Part shown: in pieces, positions 1-10,233 of the stretch
Position numbering within the stretch: position 1 is the first letter of the stretch
How the letters are laid out: each line of letters starts with the position of its first letter
Assembly: GCF_002776525.5 (NCBI RefSeq)
Contig: NC_045452.1
Location: forward strand, 26,635,737 to 26,699,736
Source of the DNA: Piliocolobus tephrosceles
Lineage: Eukaryota > Chordata > Mammalia > Primates > Cercopithecidae
Direction: 5' to 3'
DNA: 64,000 nucleotides
Position numbers and translations under genes: made by a program
Notes under the pieces: generated by a model
Told to the model about the DNA's origin: nothing
Seen by the model: the letters and a program-made list of their open reading frames with translations, nothing else
Databases searched by the model: none

Positions 1-960
1 AGCTGGCCCAGGCTGTCTGCTGGCAGAGCCTTCGGGATGGAGGAGTTTCCCTCTGGTGGGAGAAGCAGACCTGGCACCCCTGCTTCAGCTCAGGATAGGA
101 GAGTGTAGGGGTGGGGGCGGGGGGAGCTCCGGCTTTCTGACTCTGCTGAACCTGTTTTGTCATCTGTGATGTGGGCGCATGCCAACCCTGTGGAGCTCTC
201 TGAAGCTGCTCAGAATGGGTAATAGCCCCAGGCAGGGCTCAGCTGGGCAAGGAGGAGCAAGAGCAGCCTCAGGTCCCAGGCCTGGGGGTAGGTGGTCATT
301 GAACAGGAAACCAGAACCTGGTCTGAGAACCACTAGGCCAGGCTGACAAGGCCAAGATCCCTGAACCAAGCTCTGGCTCCCAGCTCCATCGTGGAGCCAG
401 CGGTGGCCTGGCGTGGGGAGTAGTGGGTGACCGTTAGCAGCAGGGTTGCCAGCAGTCACCTCAAGGCAGGAGGACCAATGACCAGAAGCTGTAGCAGGGC
501 GTTGCTGTCTGAGCTGTCCTCACCAGGGGACCCCCTGTTCTGCCCCCGAGTGGTGGGGGCTTCATCGTGGGGGTCAAGTATCCTGGACGCTCCAGGGCCT
601 AGAGTGGCCCAGGCACCGGTGGCCCCTGCTGGCTGGCACTTGGGCCCATGGCAAGGCGATCCCTGAGCTCTCTGTCCTCCCTCCCCGGGGCAGGAGAGGA
701 CGCCCCTGGGCAGCAGCCAGCAGCATTCCTAACCATAGACTGGGGGGCTGCAGCCCAGGAGGGTGGGTGCTGGGCCTGGGCCCTGCAGCAGCCCGGGGGC
801 CTCAGTGGGGACACCAAGGAGGTGAGGAGGCTGCACTCCCACCCCTGTAAAGCAGCAGCCCACCAAGAGGGTGTGTGTATGTGTCCCAGCCTTGTTCCCA
901 AAGATGTCAGAGGTGATCTGCATTCAGACATCTTAGAAATTGGTCACCTGTAATCCCAAC
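1..960. other. Single-copy GC-rich DNA, no gene recognised
   Basis: The interval is GC-rich and largely repeat-free, with several short overlapping open frames on both strands. None has a recognisable domain, and none shows a codon pattern that favours one strand. Bases 944-960 (CACCTGTAATCCCAAC) are a scrap of a plus-strand Alu that abuts the minus-strand Alu beginning at 961. Likely intron or intergenic. Confidence 0.5.
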
Positions 961-1231
961 AGAGTCTCGCTCTGTCGCCCAGGCTGGAGTGCAGTGGCGC
1001 AATCTCATCTCACTGCAACCTCTGCCTCCTAGGTTCAAGCGACTCTCCTGCCTCAGCCTCCCGAGTAGCTGGGACTACAGGCGTGCATCACCACACCCAG
1101 CTAATTTTTGTATTTTTAGTAGAGACGGGGTTTCACCATGTTGACCATGTTGAACTCCTGACCTCAGGTGATCCACCCACTTCAGCCTCCCAAAGTGCTG
1201 GAATTACAAACATGAACCACTGCACCCTGCC
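961..1231 (-). mobile_element. Alu, tail-less
   Basis: Reads as a reverse-complement Alu (AGAGTCTCGCTCTGTCGCCC through GGAATTACAAACATGAACCAC). It has no poly-T leader, because its tail is replaced by a plus-strand Alu scrap. Confidence 0.9.
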
Positions 1232-1840
1232 CCTGTTTATCTTTTAAGGAATAGAGTGACTCAGGAAGGAGGCATGGGGAATCGTGCGCTCCCTCCGGTC
1301 TGGTCTCCAAGGCATCCTCCTGGAGAGCTGCGCCTCGTCAGAGTCAGGGCTTGGTGAAATTATGTTGACAACAGATGAGCAGATGGCTTCTTATATTTGC
1401 CGTTCTGTCTCCCGCACCCTAAGGTTTGTTAAAAGAGTGAAATCGCTGGCTAATTAGTGGTTGGTCTACCATGGGCATCTCCAGGGATGTCCCCAGTGGG
1501 GTGGATTCCTCTGCATCTCCAGGGCTGGGGTTCTAGAAACTCCTTTATCGTTTTCGTCTTTAGTGTGTGTGTTGTAAGTTTTGCACAGGATTCTCGTGAA
1601 CGCTCTATCCCTGACCTCTCAAATGCACAATCTCAAGCCCTGGCCCCATCTGCTGACCCTGAATCTGCATTTCAGCCCCGCCTTGGGGTCCGTGGGCTTG
1701 CCGGGACGTGGGAGCCTCACCCGCACTGTGACAGGGTCTGGGGGGGAGGTGGCACTTAGGAAAACCCAGGGTGGGTCACGATAGGTTTCCTGGTGACCCT
1801 GACTGCACCCCTGCCGAGAGCTCAGATTTGCTTGGGTGTC
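1232..1840. other. Single-copy DNA
   Basis: No coding exon or clear interspersed repeat seen. Short ORFs here have no family resemblance and overlap one another on both strands. Confidence 0.4.
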
Positions 1841-1994
1841 CGTGTGTATGTGTGTGTGCGAGTGTTTGGGTAGGGTGTGTGTGTGTGCACGCACACAAGT
1901 GTTTGGGTGTGTGTGTGCGCGAGTGGGCAGGTGTGTATGTGTGTGTGTGTGCGAGTGGGTGGATGTGTATGTGTGTGTGTGTATGTGCAAGTAT
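1841..1994. repeat. (TG)n-rich imperfect microsatellite
   Basis: Long alternating purine-pyrimidine tract of GT units broken by GTTTGGGT, GCGAGTGGG and GCACGCACAC. It is organised as a higher-order repeat in which TG blocks alternate with GAGTGGGTGGATGTG-like spacers. Confidence 0.85.
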
Positions 1995-2390
1995 ACACCA
2001 CACAGCAGCTAAGCCCTGGCAGGAGGTCTCAGAGGCGGGTCCATTGGAGTGCTGATGCCCACCCCGTGTGCCCTCTCAAGCACCCACTTTGCACCCCGTG
2101 GTGTTCATCTCTAGAAGGACTAGCTCCGTTTCAGGAAGGTGCTGCTGGGTGGGCTGTGGCCCAGGAATCACGAGGTGGGGGCAAACGTGCTCTCTGGATG
2201 TGCTGGCCCTGGGGAGAGAAAGAGGAGGAGTCCCAAAGGTGGAGAGGCCCGCAGCCGAAGCCCCTCCCAGAGGAGGGAAGACTCCCGAAGAAGAGAGAGG
2301 GACTGGGAAGCATGTAGGCTAAAGGGGTGCCCACAATAAGCGTGGACCCATTTGTCATTTTCCATTTGACCATGAAAGTAATAGCTTACA
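1995..2390. other. Single-copy DNA
   Basis: No exon or repeat identified. Purine-rich around 2215-2310. Confidence 0.4.
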
Positions 2391-3022
2391 GCCAGGCACG
2401 GCGGCTCACACCTGGAGACCTAGCACTTTGAGAGGGTAAGGTCGGTGGATTGCTTGAGCTCAGGAGTTGGAAATCAGCCTGGGCAAAAGGGTGAAACTCT
2501 GTCTCTATAAAAAAATGTTTTTAGGCCGGGCGCGGTGGCTCAAGCCTGTAATCCCGGCACTTTGGGAGGCCGAGACGGGCGGATCACAAGGTCAGGAGAT
2601 CGAGACCATCCTGGCTAACACGGTGAAACCCCGTCTCTACTAAAAAATACAAAAAAAAACTAGCCGGGCGAGGTGGTGGGTGCCTGTAGTCCCAGCTACT
2701 CGGGAGGCTGAGGCCGGAGAATGGCGTAAACCCGGGAGGCGGAGCTTGCAGTGAGCTGAGATCTGGCCACTGCACACCAGCCCGGGCGACAGAGCCAGAC
2801 TCCGTCTCACAGAAAAAAAAAAAAAAAAATGTTTTTAAAATTAGCCAAGGGTGGTGGCACGTTCCTGTAGTCCCAGTACTCTGGAGGCCGATGTGGGAGG
2901 ATCACATGAGTCTGGGAAGACACGTGGGGTGGGCTGCGGTGAACTGTGACCACACCACTGCACTGCAGCCTGGCTAACAGAGCGAGACCTTGTCCTGGCT
3001 GCAAAAAAAAAAAAAAAAAAAA
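2391..3022 (+). mobile_element. Old Alu (AluJ-like) interrupted by a younger Alu
   Basis: The left arm (2391-2523) and right arm (2838-3022, ending in a 20+ A tail) are diverged from consensus and are separated by the Alu at 2524-2824. It is a nested insertion. Confidence 0.85.
2524..2824 (+). mobile_element. AluYR-type, full length, nested
   Basis: Starts GGCCGGGCGCGGTGGCTCAA and carries the monkey-lineage variants GGGCGAGGTGG and GAGCTGAGATC. The 13-bp target-site duplication AAAAATGTTTTTA is perfect at 2511-2523 and 2825-2837. Confidence 0.93.
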
Positions 3023-3023
3023 A

Positions 3024-3542
3024 GCCTATAATTACGACTTCTGGGTCTACACCCAAAAAATTGGAAGCAGGATCTCAAAGAGATATTTGCACACCCGTGT
3101 TCATAGCAGCATTCTTCACAACCACCAAAAGGGGGGAGCCACTAAGTGTCCATCATGAGCTGAATGGATACGCAATGTGGTCATCCATGCAAGCGAATAT
3201 TCCTCAGCCTCAAAGAATGAAGTCCAAATAATGATGAAGTCCTGATACATGCTACAACATGAATAAGACTTAAAAACCTGATGTGAAGTGAAAGAAGCCA
3301 GCCAGCAAAGACCACATCCTGGATGATTCCATTCTGAAATGTTCAGAATAAGCAAATCCGTAGGAACAGAAAGTAGAGTGGTGGTCGGCAGGCCCTGGAG
3401 GGGGGTTTAAGGAGTCGTTGATGGGATTCGAGTTTAATTTTGCAAGATAAAGAGAGTACTGGAGATTGCACAGCAATATGAATGTTACTTATCCCTACTG
3501 AACTGCACACTTAATTGTGTGTATTTTACCACAGTAAACACA
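3024..3542 (+). mobile_element. L1 3' end (old, L1M-like)
   Basis: Resembles the end of L1 ORF2 and the start of the 3' UTR: CACACCCGTGTTCATAGCAG, then ATGATTCCATTCTGAAATG and GCAAATCCGTAGGAACAGAA. Heavily decayed and 5' truncated. Its first 95 bases are repeated in inverted form at 3607-3713. Confidence 0.75.
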
Positions 3543-3606
3543 AAGGAAGGGGAGAGAAAAAAGGAGGGGAGGGGAGCAAAGGAGGGAGGGAAAGGAGGGA
3601 AGGAAG
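3543..3606. repeat. Purine-only (GGGAGG/GGAA) tract
   Basis: Almost entirely A and G, made of GGAGGGA and GAAAA units. It lies between the two inverted L1 pieces. Confidence 0.85.
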
Positions 3607-3713
3607 CTAGCTTCCGCCTTTTGACTGTTGTGAAGAATGTTGCTATGAACACGAGTGTGCAAATATCTCTTTGAGATCCTGCTTCCAATTATTTTAGGTA
3701 TAGACCCAGAAGC
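3607..3713 (-). mobile_element. Inverted copy of L1 3' segment
   Basis: The reverse complement matches 3034-3128 closely, sharing GGAAGCAGGATCTCAAAGAG and GATATTTGCACAC. See the finding on this inverted pair. Confidence 0.8.
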
Positions 3714-4011
3714 TTTTTTTTTTTTTTTTTTTGAGATGGAGTCTCACTCTGTCACCCAGGCTGCAGTGCAGAGTCGCCATCTCAGCTCACTGCAGCCTCC
3801 ACCTCCCGGGTTCAAGTGATTCTCCTGCCTCAGCCTCCCAAGTAGCTGGGACTATAGGCGCCCGCCACCACACCCAGCTAATTTTGGTATTTTTAGTAGA
3901 GACAGGGTTTCACCAAGTTGGCCAGGATGGTCTCAATCTCTTGACCTCGTGATCCACCTGCCTGGGCCTCCCAAAGTGCTGGGGTTATAGGCATGAGCCA
4001 CCTGCCCGGCC
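3714..4011 (-). mobile_element. Alu, full length
   Basis: Poly-T leader, then GAGATGGAGTCTCACTCTGT, through GAGCCACCTGCCCGGCC. Target-site duplication GACCCAGAAG at 3703-3712 and 4012-4021. Confidence 0.92.
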
Positions 4012-4038
4012 GACCCAGAAGTCTTATTTATAGGTCAA

Positions 4039-4226
4039 TTTTTTTTTTTTTTTTTTGCGGTGGGGACAGGGTCTCCTTCTGTTGCCCAGACTACAATGCA
4101 GTGGCATAATCACAATCACGGCTCACTGCAGCCTCAACCTCCTGGACTCAAGTGATCCTCCCACCTCAGCCTCCAGAGTAGTTGGGACTGCAGACACGTG
4201 CCACCACACCTGGCTAATTGTTTTTA
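4039..4226 (-). mobile_element. Alu right monomer (FRAM-like)
   Basis: Poly-T followed by a single monomer (GACAGGGTCTCCTTCTGTTG to TGGCTAATTG), then directly a purine tract. The other monomer is absent. Confidence 0.8.
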
Positions 4227-4318
4227 ATAAGGAAGGGAGAGAGGGAGGGAAAGGGAGAGAAGGAAGGAAAGGAGGGAGGAAGGAGAAAAGAAAAGGAAGG
4301 AAGGAAATGGGAGAGGAA
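4227..4318. repeat. (GGAA)n/(GGGA)n purine tract
   Basis: About 90 bases of nearly pure purine made of AAGGAAGG, GAGGGAGG and AGAAAAGAAA units. Confidence 0.85.
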
Positions 4319-5687
4319 GACTCCCTGCTTCCTTGCAGTCCCCTGTAGCTGCTTTCCTCGGGAGCATAAACTGATTGTCTTGGTCTCTCTACTGAGACTG
4401 GAGTGGAGGGACACAGCACTCCATCGGGGGACCGTGGTCCCCAACTCCAGGACTGTCCAGCGGTAAAGCAGGCAGTAGCCTCAGAAATGCTGGGAGGAGT
4501 AGGGAGGCCGCTGAGGCACAGAAGCCTCAGGGATGCAACTGGCACAGACTGGAGATGAGCCCCTAAGAACCATGATGCTCTTGCTGGCCCCCGTGTAGTT
4601 GGGGGTGGCGATGTGACCAGCCCTGACCAGTGAGTTCTAAGTGGAAGTGATGCAGGGCACTTTAGAGCTGGAGCATTTCATTGCCAGACAGAGACCCCTC
4701 CAGGGCTGTCCTTCCCTCTGCCACAGAGGTTGGCAGTGTCCCGGGGAAGCCTGCTCCAGCAGGCAGATGTGCAGCATGGCTATGGTGGTGGAGGCCCCTG
4801 TGATTGGGAGTTGCTTGTTGCTCGGCACAACCAGGTTTGACTTGACGCTACACTCCTTTTTCCCAGTACTCTAGAATCACATAGTCCTTGAGTGGGGAGA
4901 AGGCTGGGATATTTCATTGTATATATTTATGTATGTTATACACCCCTCATGGGCAGAGCCAGGACCTTCAGGGTCTGATCCTAAGTTGGGCACTGTGGGA
5001 CATTGGGCAGGTCACCTTGTCCTCAGTTTCCCGATCTATGGCCAGTATCTTCCCCAGCTATGAAATCAGTGACCGGTGCTGTTTCTTTGCCTGTCTGTGC
5101 AAGGTGGACTCACGTGCAGAGCAGGGCTATTAGATTGTAAACTCCAGACACCAGACATCTCTGACAAAGGAGCTCAGTGCAGATGACAAGCATCGGGCAG
5201 ACGCGTACTTAATGGTTTTTGACCTGAAGGTGATAATGGCTTAATAATAAACGGATGGTTTTACCCCGAAGAACCCTTCTCCTCATTGACTGATGTGTTT
5301 GCAGAGAGCTCAGAACTGCTCTCACATGCTGTAAAAAGCTATAAAAATGTAAACTATCATCGACATCATCTGCAAGAGGAATTTCTCATGCTGACATTTC
5401 TCTCCTTACTATGGGGATTCATGTCAGCCTGTGTCTGGTGGGGGAAGAGGCGAGGGGAGCATCAAATATGAGGATGTGGGACCAGGCGGGTTCTTATTTG
5501 CAAGCAGCCGAGGCAGATGCCAATGATCATGCAGAGAAGGAGTTTATTGAAGAATGTTGCAAGCTCCTAGAGCTGTCATGAGGTGGATGAGCCAAGCCCA
5601 CTTTCAGGAACAGTGTCCCAAATCACCCCACACGACAGTGGGCCTGATGGGAAACTGGCAGCATTGCAGCCACCTAACAGGGAAGGC
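4319..5687. other. Single-copy DNA with a probable MIR
   Basis: No exon seen. Around 4985-5080 the order GGGCAGGTCACCTTG, CTCAGTTTCCCGATC, GCTATGAAATC resembles a minus-strand MIR. The rest is unassigned. Confidence 0.4.
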
Positions 5688-6056
5688 TCCCAACATATGG
5701 GGAGGCTCCCACTGCCCAGATGCTCCCACAGCACAGCGAGGCTCCCATGATACAGGGATGATCCCACTGCCCAGATGCTCCCACAGCACAGCGAGGCTCC
5801 CATCATACGGGGACGAGCCCACTGCGCAGACGCTCCCACAGCGCAGCGAGGCTCCCATGATACGGGGACGATCCCACCGCACAGATACTCCCATTGCATA
5901 GATGCTCCCCACACACTGAGAGGCTCCCATCACATAGGGAGGCTCCCACTGCACAGATGATCCCATTGCACAGATGCTCGCAGCACACAGAGAGGCGCCC
6001 ATCGTATGGGGATACTCCTGCTGCACAGATGCTCCCCACACACAGAGATGCCCCCC
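5688..6056. repeat. 55-bp minisatellite
   Basis: Tandem units beginning GAGGCTCCCATNATACGGGG start at 5738, 5793 and 5848, exactly 55 bp apart. More diverged and length-variable units (GAGGCTCCCATCACATAGGG at 5918, then GAGGCGCCCATCGTATGGGG) continue to about 6056. Internal sub-units such as CCCACTGCNCAGATGCTCCC also repeat. The open frames seen here on both strands follow from the periodic sequence and are not genes. Confidence 0.9.
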
Positions 6057-7889
6057 TTACACTGGACCAAACCCACCTGCCACCAGCGCCAATACCCGTT
6101 ATGTTCCAGGCACTTCACTTTGTAGCCACTGTGCCCTCCCTCACCACCCAAGCTGGGCATCGCTGGGGACACCCTCTTCAGGGTTATGAATTCTAGGGCA
6201 GCCTCCTCTCTCATGGTGGACATCACAGTGATGCAGCCTGTCACTGTCTAGGCCCTGGTGGCAAAGGGACCGGGTAAACCCGTTGTCAGGCCACCTTGGG
6301 GCTGTGAGATGTCTGTAAGGTCTTGAGTGCCAATATGTTGAAGGCATTTGAGGGGTGGGCAGGTCGGTGCACAAGCTCAGCGTCCACCCTGCTGTCAACC
6401 AGGGCAGCAGGAGCACGGCCGCCTCAGCTGCAAATCAGAAGGGTTTCCACTGTTAGACCCAAAGATCCCAGAAAACACAGTGGAGAACGCACACACCTTC
6501 AGTTTGCCGGCGGCACTAACCACACAACGCATTTGCTCTGACACGGGTCCAAGGCACGAAGTAGACGGGCAGGGGTCAGGCTACACAGGGATAAAGCAGG
6601 CCCCTTAACCGACTGACTCCCAGGATCCTGGCCCGTAAAGGGAGAGGTTTGGAAGATGATCTTCCACATCCCTGTATCCCTTTTGCCCTAACCTGGCAGT
6701 CGTACACCCAAATCGGGGGCAGTGTTGGCTTCGTGGTTTTAATAAGGTTAAAAGCAGGCCAAGTCTTAGCTCAAGCAGCTGGCAGGCTGAGTTAATTTGG
6801 GAGAAAACAAATGGGAAGCCCAAGACCTTGGACATAGATCTTTTATTCCCTCCTCCTTGAAATTCTCCATCCCCAGGCACTTATTTATGTGGAATTCGCT
6901 GCTTGGAGGAGAACCAACTCTGCGACTTCAGAAACATTTGTAAGAGCAAATTTAATAAAGCCGAGAATAATACCATTCAGATGTAATTCCTTTATTTTGC
7001 ATGATTATTCCTTCTTTGCTATTGCAAGGCATTTGAAATGCAAGGAGTTATTGTGATAGCAACAAAAGGAAATGGCTAACTGGTTGATTACTGATTAAAC
7101 AGTGCTTGGGGGAAAAACAGAAGAAAGAACTTGAAAAGGGAACCAGCCTGGGTTGTACAGTTCTTTTATATTTCTTTTTCCTTTGATTATGAATGGCAGA
7201 GCACACCTGCATTCTTCGCCACACAATCATTCGGTATTGTTGCTTTATTGTACGTATGTTAATATCGCTAAGCTATGGCGGCGAAATTTGTATGAGATTT
7301 TCACAAAACACAAATGCAAGGAGGGTGGTTTTCCCCCTGACATCTCTTAATACTGTAAAATTATTCTGCCAGCCGTAGGCCGACTGGGGGGTGGTTTCCC
7401 TTACGCCTGTCCAAAGTCACTTTTTAAAAAAGAAACCCTGCAAATTGCCCTTCTTTCATGAGGGCCGGATCTTACATGGTAATATAAACGATGTTTACAT
7501 TCCACAACAGGAAAAGAGAACCCTGCACCCAGTGCCAGATGAAAACGATCAAGTGTGTGGACGTTGCTGGAATAAGACATTGTGACTCCCTTGTCATGTT
7601 TTGAGAGCATTCATTGCTCTCAAACACACTTCCTGTTTGACCTAGAAATAGGCTGCACTTCTGATCTGCCCAAAGGCTCAGCTATCTATGTTCATTAGAA
7701 GGTAGACGGCTCCACACTTTCTTACCACGTCGAGTCCTTCGAGAACCAGGAAAGTATAAAATAATAACGCACAAATTGTGTTGTGTTAGTTGAACAGGCC
7801 ACAGGCTAGGATGGTTACGAATTCTTTGCACAGGAATAAGGCAGCTGCTTAGGGGTTGAGAGAATGAAATGGAGGTTGTCCGTTCATAT
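6057..7889. other. Repeat-poor single-copy DNA, possible conserved element at 6886-7620
   Basis: Free of Alu for 1.8 kb, unusual in this window. From about 6886 it turns AT-rich, with TAAT, ATTA and CAAAT-type motifs (GATTACTGATTAAACAG, TTTTGCATGATTATTCC). I see no ORF of note. A regulatory role is inference only. Confidence 0.35.
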
Positions 7890-8637
7890 TGTCAGAGGTG
7901 TTTGAACCAGAGTGACTCCATCTTGAATAGGGGCTGGGTAGAATAAGGCTGAGACCTACTGGGCTATATTCCCAGGTTAGGCATTCTTAGTCACAGGATG
8001 AGATAGGAGGTCAGCACAAGCTACAGGTCACAAAGACCTTGCTGATAAGATAGCATGCTGGGCCGGGCACGGTGGCTCACACCTGTGATCCCAGCACTTT
8101 AACAAGCCAACGCCAGTAGATCACCTGAAGTCAGGAGTTCAAGACCAGCCTGACCAACATGGTGAAACCCTGTCTCTACTAAAAATACAAAAATTACCTG
8201 GGTGTGGTGGCAGTGCACCTGTAATCCCAGCTACTCGGGAGGCTGAGGCAGGAGAATCGCTTGAACCTGGGAGGCAGAGGTGGCAGTGAGCCGAGATGGT
8301 GACACTGCACTCCAGGCTGGGTTACAAAGCAAGATTGTATCTCAAAAAAAAAAAAAAAAAAAAACATGTGATAAAGAAGCTGGCCAAATTCCACCAAAAC
8401 CAAGGTGACAATGAAAGTGACCTCTGGTCGTCCTTACTGCTCATTATATGCCAAGTATAATTCATTAGCATGCTAAAAGACACTCCCACCAGTGCTGTAA
8501 CAGTTTACAAATGCCATAGCAACATCAGGAAGTTGCCCAATATGATCTAAAAAAGGGTGGACCCTCAGTTCCAGGAATTGCCCGTCCCTTTCCTGGAAAA
8601 CCCACAGATAATCCACCCCTTGTGCCTCCCTCAGAGT
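7890..8637 (+). mobile_element. LTR-like element, split by an Alu
   Basis: Text such as TTGAACCAGAGTGACTCCAT, GAATAGGGGCTGGGTAGAAT, GGTCAGCACAAGCTACAGGT and, after the Alu at 8061-8363, CCATAGCAACATCAGGAAGT and AATCCACCCCTTGTG reads like a class I endogenous-retrovirus LTR. The subfamily is not certain. No internal retroviral genes are present. Confidence 0.55.
8061..8363 (+). mobile_element. Alu, full length
   Basis: GGCCGGGCACGGTGGCTCAC through a 20+ A tail. Inserted in the LTR-like element. Confidence 0.93.
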
Positions 8638-8846
8638 CCAAGTAGCTGGGATCCTCCTGCCTCAGCCTCCTGAGTAGCTGGGATTACAGGCAGCCACCAC
8701 CACGCTCAGCTAATTTTTGCATTTTTAGTAGAGATGGGGTTTCACCTTGTTGGCCAGGCTACTCTCAAACTCCTGACCTCAGGTGATCCACCCGCCTCGG
8801 CCTCCCAAAGTGCTAGGATTACAGGCATGAGCCATCGCGCCCAGCC
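8638..8846 (-). mobile_element. Alu, truncated
   Basis: Starts inside the right arm (CCAAGTAGCTGGGATC, CTGAGTAGCTGGGATTACAG) and ends GAGCCATCGCGCCCAGCC. No T leader. Confidence 0.88.
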
Positions 8847-8956
8847 AGCTTGGATCATTCTCATCTCTTCTGAAATGAAGGAGAAACCGCTGCCAAGAGC
8901 CTCTGGAAAGGCTTGGTGGGCGGCAGGGGTGCTGGGGGGGCGGGTCCCAACTTTTC

Positions 8957-9180
8957 ATGGGGGGTATGTCTTTATCAGCAGCGTGAGGATGGACTAACAC
9001 ATCCTCTAATCAGACTGCTCCACAACTGTCCAGTTTTCATCAAACCGAAGCGTAGAAATACACACTGGCCTGTTGCTTTGGATCTTCATTTCCTTATGAA
9101 GGTTCCTGTGTCAAATAAACCTTACATTAAATACGTGTGTAGGTTTTTCTCTTGTAAATCTGTCTTTTGTTATAGGGGCC
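8957..9180 (+). mobile_element. LTR fragments, first part MaLR-like
   Basis: GGTATGTCTTTATCAGCAGC followed by GGATGGACTAACACA matches the 3' end of THE1/MST-class MaLR LTRs. The following 180 bases (CTTATGAAGGTTCCTGTGTC, AAATAAACCTTACATT) look like another LTR's polyadenylation region, unclassified. Confidence 0.5.
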
Positions 9181-9486
9181 TCAGCCATGAACCGAGCCAT
9201 GGTTGAGGAAAAGATCTCTTTTTATCCCCAACACAAGCACTCCCCTTGTGCCAGGCTCTGTCATCAGGGCTTGGGGAGAGAGAAAGAGGGGGCACGATAA
9301 GCCCCAACCATCCAGGCAAAGTACAGTTACTCTGGCCTGAACTGCTCACTGTGGCTGGAGGAAGGCCTGTGTTGATTGGCACAGGCCCAGTTCCTTCCAG
9401 AACCTGAAATGATCATTGTGGCAGGGAGTCGTTGACCTAAAGGAAAAAACGGAGGCAAAATTAATATAAGTAAGAGTATATCTGGG

Positions 9487-9785
9487 GGCTGGGCGCGGTG
9501 GCTCACGCTTGTAATCCCAGCACTTTGGGAGGCCCAGGTGGGCACATAACCTCAGGTCAGGAGTTGGAGACCAGCCTAACCAACATGGAGAAACCCCGTC
9601 TCTACCAAAAATACAAAATTAGCTGGGCGTGGTGGCGCATGCCTGTAATCCCAGCTACTTGGGAGACTGAGGCAGGAGAATTGCTTGAACCCGGGAGGCA
9701 GAGGTTGTAGTGAGCCGAGATCACACCATTGCACTCCAGCCTGGGCAACAAGAGCGAAACTCTGTCTCAAAAAAAAAAAAAAAAA
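9487..9785 (+). mobile_element. Alu, full length
   Basis: GGCTGGGCGCGGTGGCTCAC to a poly-A tail. Near-identical flanks AGTATATCTGGG and AGTATATTTGGG are the target-site duplication. Confidence 0.93.
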
Positions 9786-9938
9786 GTATATTTGGGTCAG
9801 GTTTGAGGACTGTAACCTGGGAGTATACATTCAAGTTGCCCTGAATATTCACTTTGATTAGCAACAGTTACAAGTAGGTTTTTAAAGGAAAAGAAGGTAA
9901 ATTGTTTACCAAGAATTTACATTAAAATAATATAAATT

Positions 9939-10233
9939 GGCTGGGTGCAGTGACTCATGCCTGTAATCCCAGCACTTTGGGAGGCCAAGGTGGGTGGATC
10001 ACCTGAGGTCAGGAGTTCAAGACCAGTCTGGACAACATGGTGAAACCCTGTCTCTACTAAAAATACAAAATTAGCCGACCGTGGTGGCAGGTGCCTGTAA
10101 TCCCATCTACTTGAGAACCTGAGGCAGAAGAATTGCTTGAACCTGGGAGGCAGAGGTTGCAGTGAGCTGAGATTGCGCCATTGCACTCCAGCCTGGGCGA
10201 TAAGAGCGAAACTCTGTCTCAAAGAAAAAAAAA
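9939..10233 (+). mobile_element. Alu, full length
   Basis: GGCTGGGTGCAGTGACTCAT to CAAAGAAAAAAAAA. Immediately followed by the truncated L1. Confidence 0.92.

Noticed and set aside
3730..3952. Many 60-130-codon frames with FLVETGFHHVGQAGLELLTS-like text across the window
   Set aside because: These are standard translations of antisense Alu, not genes.
5554..6196. Overlapping repetitive frames on both strands
   Set aside because: They come from the 55-bp minisatellite, not a repeat protein gene.
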